The notes beneath the pieces were generated by a model. That model saw only the letters and a program-made list of their open reading frames with translations. It was not told the DNA's origin and did not search any database. DNA of 64,000 bases from Thamnidium elegans (Eukaryota; Mucoromycota; Mucoromycetes; Mucorales; Mucoraceae): assembly GCA_025201345.1 (NCBI GenBank), contig JAIXMG010000015.1, positions 372,001 through 436,000 on the forward strand, given 5' to 3'. Shown piece by piece: positions 11,962 to 22,601 of this stretch. Position 1 is the first letter of the stretch, and each line of letters begins with the position of its first letter. Both the position numbers and the translations under genes were made by a program.

Positions 11962-12967
11962 TTATTGACGAGCAGCAATTTCCTTGGCTTCGATAGCAGC
12001 ACGCTTGGCCATCTTGGCGTTGGACTTGGGACCCATGATTCCACCACCCCAGTGACGACGGACATCTTCCCACTTCTCGGTGAAGTTGGTGTTGACGGCA
12101 GAGACAATGGTAGCGAGTTCAGCCTTATCAGCTTCAGAAACTTCGGTCAAGACAAGAGCAGTAGCGGTCTTCTTGTGGACAAGAGTACCGAGTCTGGCCT
12201 TACCCTTAACAATACAGTAAGGGATACCCATCTTACGACAGAGGGCAGGGAGCCAGAGAACCAATTCAATAGGGTCAACATCATCAGCAATGACAACGAG
12301 CTTGGCCTTCTTGGCTTCAATAAGAGCGGTGATATGGTTGATACCGTACTTGATAACAACGGGCTTATCAGTCTTGGCAACTTCCTTCTTCTCGGCCTTG
12401 GCAGCAGCGGCAGCACGGAGACGATCACGCTTCTCAGCCTTGGACTCAGGTCTGTACTTGTGCATCAACTTGAAGACTTGAGTGGCAGTGTTCTTATCCA
12501 AAACATGAGTGAATTGGTTAAGAGCAGGAGGGACCTTAAGACGTTGGTAGATAATCTTCTTTTGACGTTGAAGCTTAACATATTGAGGCCACTTGACGAA
12601 ACGAGAGACATCACGCTTGGGTTGAACATCTTGACCAACACCAAAGTTCTTGGGGGTCTTTTCGATCAAAGGGCTAACAGTGACCTTGGTGGTTTGCTTT
12701 CCCTTGACGGGATAAGGAGAGGGAGCAACCTTCTTACCGGTGGACTTCTTGGCAGGGGCCTACATTAAATTAAAACATGTGTTAATTTCACAATTGTCTC
12801 CAATGTATATAATTAGGGAGCTCATTTTCAAATGCTGTGTTCAATTTTTGGATTTTTTTTTTAGAAAGTGTAATTCCATTTTTTTTTCGTTCTAAAATCC
12901 ATCCATCCATCTAATTGTTGAGCACAGTAATTGAGTTGAATGAGTCCCGTTGATTCTACTTTACCAT
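11962..12967 (-). CDS. Large-subunit ribosomal protein eL8 (L7a/L8)
   Basis: The main exon (11962-12759, minus strand) encodes residues 2-266. A first exon of just the ATG (12965-12967), followed by GTAAAG and a 205-nt intron ending in TAG at 12760, completes [11 protein letters not shown], the expected eL8 N-terminus. The protein shows [62 protein letters not shown] and [15 protein letters not shown], the L7Ae-type RNA-binding core of eL8. It sits on the solvent side of the 60S subunit. Codon use is strongly biased towards C-ending codons (AAG, ACC, GTC), unlike neighbouring genes, as expected for a highly expressed gene. Long frames on the opposite strand are shadows of that bias. The upstream 464 bp are shared with the divergent receptor gene. 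Confidence 0.93.
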
Positions 12968-13431
12968 ATTAATAATCGGATGCACGAAAAAGAGGAGGAT
13001 TCTACATTGTGCTATATTCACTTTGTGGTATACTGATTTGCCGTTTGCCGCCCAGTGGGGCCTGTCAAACATAAGTCCGACAAAAGCAGTCAAGGAAACC
13101 AACTGTTTGAATTAAGCTTTTTTGTTTTTGACAGGTTGTAATCAGATTAGAGGAGATTTTTTTTACTTGACGCATGTCTGCTAGAGTATAAATCTTTTTT
13201 CTTGTAGCGTTTTTACACATGTAAAAAAAAAGAACGAAAAAAAAAGTATATCTTATCTCCAAGTATCTCGAGTACCTGGCTATAGTTTAATCCAATCAAT
13301 GCATATGAAGTACATCACAGTGACTTGATCGTAAACCAATCGATTGTTTCAAAGACAAAAAAAAAGTGAAACTATAAAAAAAAAGTTAATAAAATGCAAA
13401 AAAAAAAACAGAGGACAGCGTTTCTTTTAAC

Positions 13432-14943
13432 ATGTATCATTGTACAGAACCTATACCTGATTGCACTAACGCCGCAACACTCGAGAATGAATACTTTGCG
13501 TTTAATAGAACCGAGCAAGATTGCTGGCTCGATCGTATACTTTATATCGCTGGAAGAATTTATTTATCGATAGCTATATTTAATGGAGTCATGGTGATAC
13601 TGACAACAAGTGCTTATATTTATTTTGCAACTACGGGTAAAGCGAATAATACACTGCAAAAACGATCGGTGATGGGAATAACATTAGGAGCTGTTGGACA
13701 CTTTGTTTTTAGTATGTGCGTGTTAATAACACCAGCTACCAACGATGCTGTTGGTTGTGAATTAACATCGTGGGGAGTATATGTTGGATTTTATACATGG
13801 ATATTTGCGCTTTTTATACGAGCGTATCGATTAAAGACGTTGTTTCGATTAAACCAATTGAAAGTCAAATACCTAAGAATGACAAATAGTGAACGAGCAG
13901 CTTGTATTAAAGATAAAGATTATAGATGGTATCTAGAGAATCATAATAATGCCAAACGCGCCTTAATGAAACCTTATATCCTTTACTTGTTGGGGTTGAC
14001 GGCTATCTTATGTATATATATTCCGATAGAGGTCAAAGAAGGGTGTTCAGCAATGCGTGCAGTTATTACTTTAATCGTTTATTTCTCATTTTTTACGGTT
14101 ATCTTGGTACCTTTTCTAATGTATTATTTAAAGGATAACTGTGATGCCAACGGTATTCGAGCAGAAATCAGAACAGTTAGTATTATTGGTGTACCCATGT
14201 TTATCATGTATATGCTGTTTCTATTCGTGGTGGACCCTAGACGGCATCTGTATGGTCATTTTAGACGTATTGTGTTTATGCCGGTCAACTGGCTGTTGTT
14301 CTTTACGGTGCTGGCTCATTTTTTTTCAGTGGTGATACCGGTGATATGTTATTTACCAATTCAAAACCAGTACTGGCTCAAGATTCGAAACTGGATTGGA
14401 CATCATTGCCAACTGCAACGAAGACCCACACTGATGTCGACATCGTTTAAACCAGAACTCACAATTGAATCGTTGGAACGGTGCATGCTTAATCCGCAAC
14501 TGATGGAACAGTTGCAAGATCTAGCTATTCGAGATTTCAGTTCTGAAAATACGTTGTTTTATGAACGGTATCTTGAACTTGAATATCAATTGAATAATGA
14601 ATTTAATACACGAAATAATTGGATTAATACGTACTTTAAAAAGAAACCTAGTTTGGACCTGTTGTCGACACCTGTGCCGCAAAAGATGTACCCGCAGTTT
14701 ATTCAGTTTTATGAAACTTTTATACAGGAGGATGCTACGTCGCAGGTGAATATCTCGTATCGTGCGCGAAGTGCGGTAGACACTGTGTTTGAATATATTT
14801 ATTCACATTATCAAATTGCCGTAGAGACAAATATGGAGTGTATTACAGTGTTGACGTTGGGAACATTTGAAGCGACGCGGATTGAAGTGTTGTGGAATAT
14901 CTTTGGAAGTGTGTATCCCAAGTTGGTTTCGATGTATGAATGA
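13432..14943 (+). CDS. Seven-transmembrane receptor with C-terminal RGS domain
   Basis: A single-exon gene of 503 residues. A short N-terminus with Cys residues and an N-glycosylation motif (FNRTE) precedes about seven hydrophobic segments between residues 40 and 320. An RGS-type helical domain occupies roughly residues 340-500, from TIESLERCMLNPQLMEQL to LWNIFGSVYPKLVSMY. This receptor-plus-RGS layout is known from plant AtRGS1 and from fungal GprK-like receptors; the RGS part would accelerate GTP hydrolysis by a G-alpha subunit. The ligand is unknown. The gene is intronless in an intron-rich region, and the ATG is the first in frame after a run of A. It is divergent from eL8. The 7TM count was estimated by eye. 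Confidence 0.8.
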   Translation: MYHCTEPIPDCTNAATLENEYFAFNRTEQDCWLDRILYIAGRIYLSIAIFNGVMVILTTSAYIYFATTGKANNTLQKRSVMGITLGAVGHFVFSMCVLITPATNDAVGCELTSWGVYVGFYTWIFALFIRAYRLKTLFRLNQLKVKYLRMTNSERAACIKDKDYRWYLENHNNAKRALMKPYILYLLGLTAILCIYIPIEVKEGCSAMRAVITLIVYFSFFTVILVPFLMYYLKDNCDANGIRAEIRTVSIIGVPMFIMYMLFLFVVDPRRHLYGHFRRIVFMPVNWLLFFTVLAHFFSVVIPVICYLPIQNQYWLKIRNWIGHHCQLQRRPTLMSTSFKPELTIESLERCMLNPQLMEQLQDLAIRDFSSENTLFYERYLELEYQLNNEFNTRNNWINTYFKKKPSLDLLSTPVPQKMYPQFIQFYETFIQEDATSQVNISYRARSAVDTVFEYIYSHYQIAVETNMECITVLTLGTFEATRIEVLWNIFGSVYPKLVSMYE

Positions 14944-15345
14944 TCGGTCTTTATTACTTCCTTTAAAAATTATACCAAAAATAAAAACACCCCCCATTTT
15001 TACCTTAAAATAAAATATAGAAAATTGCAGCCGCATACATTGACAGTAACCAAATAAAAAATTCATTAGATCAAGAAGGAATGATACTAATATTAAAAAT
15101 CATGCAGCTGGTAACAAATTAAAGTTACACCTATTCTCGTAAAAAAAAAAAAAAAAAACGCATGTCCCCATTACATTCTCTCTGCGTACTTATACTTTTC
15201 TATAATCGAAATAACAGACAAACTAACTATGTTGTTTCATCAACTTGATGATACAACAAAAATGTCAAGTCACAACGGTTAAAAAAAAAATTTGTCAGAC
15301 CTATTTTTTTTTCCTTTTCTCTTTCATATACAACAACAAAAAACG

Positions 15346-17841
15346 ATGTCTAGATTCTTTCGTTCTACTTCAGATAGTGAATCAGAAACCGACTCAGATA
15401 TCTCACAATACTCTTCCGAGGAAGAGTTTTCAGATGGATCAGATGAAGAAGAGCAACAACAACAACAACAAGAAGAAGACGAGCCTAAAAAATCACGTTT
15501 CTTGAAAGGTGGAGACGACTCTGATTCTGATGATGAAAGTTCTGTTAAACGTCAAGTCAAGTCCTTGAAGGATAAGCGTCTTGAAGGTCTGTTTGTTTCT
15601 GTCAAGGCTATTGAGAATGGTCAAAAGAATAACGATTGGGGTTTGATAGCCTCTGGTAAAGTATTTTATAATACATATTTCGTTTCTAGGTTACTAACAT
15701 ATTTTTTTGTTGCTATGTATAGAGTTTGATAAACTTAATTTAACTGTATCAAAGGTTACAACAGGTTTCAATGCTGTTTCGACACCCAAGGCGTATATTA
15801 AGGTTGTTGCAGAAATCGATGATAGCTTAAAAGAAGCTAAAGAAAAGAATGGAAAAAAAAATTCTACCAATATTAAAGCAATGAATAATGTTAAGCAAAA
15901 GATGAAGAAGATTACGAAACAATATGAAGATTTAATTGCTGAATATCGCAAGGTAAAAAAAAAAAGCAAAAAATATATGCAAGATTTTATTCATTTCGTT
16001 TATTATTTTAGAATCCCGAAGAATTCATGATTGAAGAGGAAGAAGAAGTTGAAGTGGAAGAGAAAGCACCTAAAGTCAAAGCAGCTGATAAACAAGAGAC
16101 GAAAACTGCTGGTGAAGACGGATTTTCTCAAGTTGGCAAGAGCGGAAAGGTGATTGCAGAAATCACACAAGAGAATTTATTTGCACGTTTAAAGGAAGTT
16201 TTAGAAAGTCGTGGTAAAAAGAACACAAATCGTCAAGAACAACTCAATGTATTGGAAGCACTTTTGAAAAATGCTATTACACCATTTCAAAAGATTTCTG
16301 TGTTACAAGTTTTATTAGCTTCACGTTTTGATGTTAGTGTTGCTTTAGGCGACTGCATGAAGGTCTCTACTTGGAAAAGTGCAGCACAAGAATTAAATGA
16401 GCTATTAAATATTTTAGAAACTACTAGTTTTGTTATTCGTGAAGATGTAGATGAATACGATAACGATGAAAAGGATATTGTACCTGAACCTGGACAAATT
16501 GTACAATTGCGTGGTTCTATCATCAGTTATACTGATCGGTTGGATGAAGATTATACAAAGTCTTTACAGAGTATTGACCCTCATTCAGTTGAATATATTG
16601 ATCGTCTTCGTGACGAACCTACGTTATACAACATCTTGGTGCGTACTCAGATTTATTATGAAGGTTTAAATATCCAAAAGGGTGTTGCTCGCATGATCAT
16701 GCGTCGTTTGGAACACGTTTATTTTAAGCCAGAACAAGTTATTCTTGCTACTGAATCTCAAGTACCCAACACGATGAAATCGTCTATTATTACAGCTAAG
16801 GAGAACCCTTCAGAATTAGTAAATCAATTATGCTCTTACTTGTATAAGCATGATGTATCTGTGCTTCGTACGCGTGCTATTTTATGTCACATCTATCATT
16901 ATGCTCTTCATGATCAATTCCATACTGCTCGTGATATGTTATTAATGTCACATTTACAAGAGAGTGTTCATCAAGCAGATCATGCTACACAAATTCTTTA
17001 TAACCGCACTATGGTTCAAATTGGTCTCTGTGCTTTCCGTCAAGGATTAATTAAAGAATGTCAAGTTAGTTTACAAGAGATTCAGGGAACTGGCAGAGTT
17101 AAAGAGTTATTAGCTCAAGGAGTATCACAAACTCGATTTGGACAAGCCGCACCCGAACCTGAAGTAGTAGTAGTTGAACAACGTCAATTATTACCTTATC
17201 ATATGCATATCAATCTTGAATTATTGGAGTGTGTCTTTTTGGTTTGTTCTATGCTTTTAGAAATTCCTGCACAGGCTCAAGCTGGTACCAGCAATAGTAA
17301 AAAGTTTATCTCGAGACCTTTCCGTAGATTGTTGGATTATAATGAACGTCAAGCATTTACAGGACCACCTGAAAACACTAGAGATCATATTATGAGCGCA
17401 GCCAAAGCATTGGCTTCTGGTGAATGGGAAAAGGCACGAGACTTTATTTTGGCTATCAAGATTTGGGATTTAATGCCAAACAATGAAAAGATCAAGAAGA
17501 TGTTGGTGGATAAAATTCAAGAAGAAGGGTTACGTACTTATTTATTTACGTATGCAAGTTACTACTCTACTGTTAGTATTGCACAATTGGCTACGATGTT
17601 TGATTTAAGTCAAGTGCAAGTCAATGCTATTGTAGCTAAAATGATCTTTAGTGAAGAATTAAGTGCTTCTTTAGATCAAGTGTCTCAATGTGTTGTTCTT
17701 CACCAAATTGAACTTTCCAAGTTACAATTGGCTGCTCTTCAGTATTCGGAAAAGGTTTCGGGATTTGTTGAACAAAATGAACGTTTGTTAAATATTGGCC
17801 GTGAAAATAACAATGCTGCTACTGCAACAAAGACTCACTAG
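15346..17841 (+). CDS. NIP1: Eukaryotic translation initiation factor 3 subunit c
   Basis: Three exons (15346-15655, 15723-15952, 16012-17841) give 789 residues, close to yeast Nip1 (812). The N-terminus MSRFFR with acidic Ser/Asp/Glu tracts is characteristic: eIF3c starts with this motif, and the acidic region binds eIF1 and eIF5. The middle holds FDKLNLTVSKV, AEYRKNPEEF and the helical repeats. The PCI region at the C-terminus (RPFRRLLDYNERQAFTGPPENTRDHIM, then SYYSTVSIAQLATMFDLS) provides the eIF3 scaffold contacts. A run of Gln codons (CAA) lies near residue 37. Both intron phases fit. The protein is a core subunit for 43S pre-initiation complex assembly in the cytoplasm. The zinc transporter gene begins only 94 bp after the stop. 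Confidence 0.95.
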
Positions 17842-17935
17842 ATTATATATATATTTTTAAAACCAATTAAAATGTTAAAAATTTAACTTTTTTTTTTTTT
17901 TTTTTCCCTTTTTTTTTTTCTTCTTCTTTCTCATC

Positions 17936-18724
17936 ATGTTGAATGCGTTTGTATGGTTATTACTGTTATGTATAGCCATGCTAGTTTCTAGTTTTGTAGC
18001 TGGGTGTGTACCGTTAGCTACAAAACTATCAGATTCTAAACTTCATTACTTGACGTCGGTTAGTGTTGGGTTGTTAATCTCGACGAGTTTAGTGGTGATT
18101 ATACCTGAAGGAGTCGAGACATTGTATAAACAGCATCTCGCTCAACAAATGGCCACAAACCATACGGCAGTTGGTATATCGTTACTGGTTGGATTTGCAC
18201 TTATGTTTGTGATAGACCAAGTGAGTTCGATGCATGTCCACCAAGAAGCCACGACTAGTAAAGAATCGAATTCAGTTACAATAGGACTTATTGTCCATGC
18301 AGCAGCAGACGGTATTGCGCTAGGAGCTTCGGTGACGGACCCACAGTTATCGATGGTTGTATTTTTTGCGATTATGTTACATAAAGCACCTTCTGCTTTT
18401 GCATTGACAACAGTGTTGTTAAGTGAAGGGGTGTTATCAAGATCAGCAGTAAGACAACATTTATTGTTGTTCTCGGTTGCGGCACCTGCAGGATCTATCT
18501 CGACTTATCTTTTGCTGCAACTGTTTAAAGAACAATTTGATGCATTGAGTTTAGAATATTGGACAGGTATTTTGTTGCTGTTTTCAGGTGGTACTTTTTT
18601 GTACGTTGCTATGCATTCGATTCAAGAATTACCGAAAAAGAAAAATGTGTGCTGGTATCAGTTGAGCGCTATTGTTGTGGGTATGGTGGTACCGTTTTTA
18701 CTTAATTTAAATCATTCTCATTAA
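17936..18724 (+). CDS. ZIP-family zinc transporter, ZIP9/Atx2 type
   Basis: Intronless, 262 residues. Hydrophobic segments are spaced as in ZIP proteins. The first helix is followed by GCVPLATKLSD, then VSVGLLISTSLVVIIPEGVE with the acidic residue of the metal path. TM4 carries IGLIVHAAADGIALGAS, matching the ZIP signature H-x-x-x-D-G. TM5 has FFAIMLHKAPSAFALTTVLL, the H-K-x-P motif. A short loop with HVHQE precedes TM4 in place of a long His-rich loop. These residues form the binuclear metal centre in characterised ZIPs. The family moves Zn2+ (or Mn2+ in yeast Atx2) out of the Golgi or trans-Golgi lumen into the cytosol; Golgi placement is inferred from the ZIP9 similarity. The T-rich 94-bp leader region separates it from eIF3c. 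Confidence 0.88.
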   Translation: MLNAFVWLLLLCIAMLVSSFVAGCVPLATKLSDSKLHYLTSVSVGLLISTSLVVIIPEGVETLYKQHLAQQMATNHTAVGISLLVGFALMFVIDQVSSMHVHQEATTSKESNSVTIGLIVHAAADGIALGASVTDPQLSMVVFFAIMLHKAPSAFALTTVLLSEGVLSRSAVRQHLLLFSVAAPAGSISTYLLLQLFKEQFDALSLEYWTGILLLFSGGTFLYVAMHSIQELPKKKNVCWYQLSAIVVGMVVPFLLNLNHSH

Positions 18725-19526
18725 AAGTTTTTTTCTCATATACATATTACTATCATTTCCTCAAGTACACATCAATAAATCCTTCGTTTTTTTTTTTGTA
18801 TATATTATTATTTAAATAAAACTTGTTACATTTCTCTCATTTTTATGCTATATAAGGTGCGTCTGGATTAGAATGAGATAAAATCTTAAATTTAAGCGGG
18901 GGATCTTAGTGATGTTCTTAATAAGAGTACAAAGTTTAAATAGGATTGCATCGTCCAAAAAAATAAATAAAAAATATTAACAACCTTCAAGCTAAACAAA
19001 AATGTCATAGCGTACTATCGCGAAGATCTATTGCGAACTTACTTTCAAATAAATATAAGCTTTGCGCGTGTGCGTTAAACAAACCAGTAGGCCAACATTC
19101 AATAACTTTGCTTTTAAAAGGATGCTCACTCCCCGTTATCTTTACAACACCGATAAATCAGGTCTTATAACGTTGTTATTCAAGTAGAAAGGGCCATATT
19201 TCATTATTCCGTGCTAACACATTAGTCGAAGAGCCCACTAAAAAAACAAGGCTTTAATGATGATGTTCGCCAAAACGAAGCCTGCTTTTCTCCCACCAAG
19301 CAAAGACTCTAAAAGGACATGTTTGAGCAATTATGAATAAATTGAACATTTGATACTTTCTTATTTATCAAAAGCATTTCGATAAGATCTCTCAAGTATA
19401 ATTTACTGAATAATAAAAAAAATTCTCTTCACAAATCCAAAAACTCGGATCCAAAACCCTCCTTTTTTATTTCGGAAGCTCATCTTTTTTTCACTATATA
19501 GAAGAAGCAAATCGATAATACGAAAA

Positions 19527-19575
<49 letters not shown>

Positions 19576-19682
19576 CTTCTGAGCGCAAATTGAAAAAAAA
19601 ATAAGCTTAAGGCGCCAATTTTTTTCGTTTTTTTCATCTTTATCTTGTTTCTTTCCTTTTTTTTATTTTTTTTATACATATA
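18725..19682. other. Intergenic region with T44 tract
   Basis: No gene is supported. A T44 homopolymer spans 19530-19573, about 110 bp upstream of the next ATG; a leader rich in T and TTTC follows it. The interval 18850-19400 has slightly higher complexity but is full of stops in all frames. Confidence 0.6.
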
Positions 19683-21263
19683 ATGACGCAAGATGTAAAT
19701 GATAATACAGTTGTTATTTTATCTGATGACGATGACGAAGAGGAGCTTGTCAACATGAATGGTAAAAGAGCACGATACGCAGAAGATACAGAGGACGAAG
19801 ACGAGTACGACAGTATGGAAGATTATGATAGCATGGAAGAATACGAAGCGTATATGCAAAACACAAACCGGTTCGCTAGCCGTATCTGCAAGAGCCAAAA
19901 CCTGCCTGATGACCACGAGCCAGTTATTCACAGCGAAAGAGAGCAAATCAATATGTGGAAAGAGCTGGACGAGATGATTTCGAAACTGAAACAAGTATGT
20001 ATACCAGACTCGATGACGCTAGATGACACAGAGACTAGCTTTGCGTGCGGTGTGCCGGTCAAAGATAACGCGCCTGATGTAGCTATCAATATTGAGGGTA
20101 TCCCGGGACCCATCACGTTTCCGCTGTGTCCAAAGGACACTAAACGTATTTTAAATACGGTTTCTGAAAAAAGTGGATATTTAGATATCTCAAAAGTGGT
20201 GTTGAATCTCTCGTTCAAAGAGTATTTGGAAGAGACGTTATTGCCAGAGATGATGGCGTATTTAGGCGTTGGAAAACATGTAGCTGAAGACACTAGGTTG
20301 CAAGCAAATCGATTGCATATTTGTGAGGAAGGTCAAGTATTGAATCTGCCAACGTAAGTGTTTTAAAATAAATACGCGTTTTTTTTTTCTTTTTCTTTTT
20401 TACTCATATTGTTATATAGTCCTGAAGGAGCCTATGGTTCAGCACTTTTAATATTACCAACTGATTTCACAGGCGGACATGTTCAAGCAGTGTATAAAGA
20501 CCAAAACACCATGTTTCAACCTGAATCTGATACGTTACAAGAATGTTATTACGTAGCATGGTACAACGATGTCAAGACAAATTTCTTCCCTGTTACATCT
20601 GGTTACCAAGTGTCTATTTCGTTCTCGCTTGTCTACACAGGAACGGATCCCACCGTGACTACGGCTAGTTTACAACAGCAGCGTGAAATGGTTGAAAACT
20701 GTCAATTCACACTGGAACAACAGGCTGAGAGTCAGCACATCATTGAATCAGCAGCTCAAATCCTTCAGTCTGTTACTAGTCAACAAGAGGAAGTTCTGGT
20801 TTACTTTCTCAAGTTTAGTTATACGTTGCCAAGGACGGTGGCCAAGGAATTGAAACAAAGTGATAAGATGATCATGGCATTGTTGAACCAAGTGGTGGCA
20901 CAGACAGAGTTTAGCGTGCATTTGGGGGAGGTGGAACGTAAGGTGGAGGCACAGGTGGATGAGGGAGATAAAGAGGATTGCCCTATTGACGAAGAAGGCA
21001 TTCACTTGACGCAGTGTGTGATTAAAGACACGTACACGTTGACGTCGCTATGTGATGAAGAGGGAAACAACTTGCTGCAAAATCCAGTTGTGATTGAATC
21101 ATTGCAACCTATCATTCAAGGAGTCAACTGGTACGCTAAGTGTAAACCAGACGCAGAAGAGTATGTTGAAAAAGAAAATCTCGTTAAATATTGGTACGCA
21201 AAGAAGACTGCACTTGTATTTATTCCAAAATTCAAACTTAATTCATTCTTGATAAAAAATTAA
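19683..21263 (+). CDS. 2OG-Fe(II) oxygenase-fold protein lacking metal ligands
   Basis: Two exons (19683-20353, 20420-21263) give 504 residues. Residues 1-55 are acidic (DDDDEEE and EDEDEYDSMEDY). The central part matches the fungal prolyl-hydroxylase-like oxygenase family. LHICEEGQVLNLPTPEGAYGS corresponds to the usual ...PH-x-DTPR...FGT, GGHVQAVYKD to GG-LVVRH, and WYNDVKTNFFPVTSGYQV to FYSD-EHEV-PVTSGYRV. The C-terminal KYWYAKKTALVFIPK also fits this family (usually WYHRAALVLWP). All key positions are changed: first His to Asn221, Asp to Pro223, second His to Thr277, and the 2OG-binding Arg to Gln287. It is therefore probably catalytically dead while keeping the fold. The frame is intact and the splice keeps the phase, so it is not an obvious pseudogene. 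Function unknown. Confidence 0.7.
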
Positions 21264-21440
21264 TGGGTCCGATCCGGATTAAAAAAATATTATTTTATTC
21301 AGAAAATAAAAAAAAAGTTGTGTGCGTGTGTGTGTGTGTGTTTACATAAGTGGCTTAGATTTTGAGTGTCTTTGAAAGTAAAGAAAATATTAAAATTTTT
21401 TGTTCCCTCCTCTCTTTTTTTTTACTCACGTAATTTCAAC

Positions 21441-22278
21441 ATGTCTACTTTTGAAAAGGTAAATACACACACATATAAAAGAAGTGCTTTTATTAGGCGG
21501 GGGACGGGTTTTAAGCTGTATTACGGGTACACTGACAAAAAAAAAAATTTATTATAAAAAAAAAAAATAGACCATCGTTATTGACGGTAAGGGTCACCTT
21601 CTCGGTCGTCTCGCTAGTATCATCTCTAAGCAAGCCCTCAATGGCCAAAAGGTTGTTGTTGTTAGATGTGAAGCTTTAAATGTCTCTGGTGAATTCTTCC
21701 GTAACAAGTGTACGTAGATATATATATATATATATTTTAATAGGTTGTGCCTTTCATCATATGCAGACACACACAAAATTAAAGCGAGAGAAAAAACGAT
21801 TTATTAAAAACCGATTTATATTATAGTGAAGTACCATGCTTACCTTAACAAGCGTTGTCTTGTCAACCCCACTCGTGGTCCTTTCCATTTCCGTGCTCCT
21901 TCTCGTATCTTGTATAAGGCTATCCGTGGTATGGTTCCCCACAAGACTGCTCGTGGTGCTGCTGCTTTGGATCGTATTAAGCTTTTCGAAGGTGTCCCTG
22001 CTCCTTATGACCGTGTCAAGCGTATGGTCATCCCTGCTGCTCTCCGTGTCCTCCGTCTCAAGCCCGGTCGTAAGTACACCACCATCGGTCGTATCTCTCA
22101 CGAAGTCGGATGGAAGTACCAAGATGTTGTTGCCAAGCTCGAAGAGAAGCGTAAGGCCAAGTCTTCTGCTTACTACCAACGCAAGACCGCTCTCGCTGCC
22201 ATCCAAAAGAAGGCTGTTGAGTCCAAGGCTGATTCCCTCAAGGAAATCAACTCTGCTATTGCTGCTCTCGGTTATTAA
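21441..22278 (+). CDS. Large-subunit ribosomal protein uL13 (L13a/L16)
   Basis: Three exons (21441-21458, 21571-21709, 21827-22278) give 202 residues (yeast 199). The start MSTFEK is followed by [20 protein letters not shown], the classic uL13 core, then [45 protein letters not shown] and [23 protein letters not shown]. The C-terminus is Lys/Ala-rich. The first exon holds only six codons, and introns cluster at the 5' end, typical of ribosomal protein genes in this window. Codon use is biased to C-ending codons, which creates long antisense frames that are not genes. A TG-repeat lies about 110 bp upstream. Confidence 0.95.
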
Positions 22279-22601
22279 GAGTTTTTCCTTGGTTTTTTCT
22301 GCCGTCCGCTTTTGCAAAAGAAAGAGAATGGTGAAAAAAAAAATGTCGAGTAAAAAAAGATATATGTATAAAAGAATAAAATAATGTATACTTGTTTATA
22401 TTATTATTCTATCTTATATATATAAACTAATATATCTTTTTGTTTTTTTTTTGTTTCAAGGTAATAATAATAATAATTTATATGATGTGATGTTTGTGTG
22501 TTTTTTTTTATATATGTATGTATGTGTGTGTGTGTATAAGTGGGGATATATATATGCGTGATTATATATTAAAATGGGGGAGTTTTTTTGTTGATGTATT
22601 T
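22279..22601. other. Intergenic region between converging genes
   Basis: This 323-bp AT-rich stretch separates the stops of uL13 and the coiled-coil gene. It contains TA and TG microsatellite stretches and candidate AATAAA-like signals near 22374-22382. No gene is seen. Confidence 0.6.

Noticed and set aside
11950..12768. A 272-codon frame on the plus strand opposite eL8
   Set aside because: It is the antisense shadow of a strongly codon-biased ribosomal protein gene. Its Leu/Gly/Asp-rich sequence has no domain, and eL8 motifs on the other strand are unmistakable.
21757..22384. Long frames overlapping uL13 on both strands
   Set aside because: They arise from the same codon bias; the uL13 frame with its conserved motifs explains the open reading.
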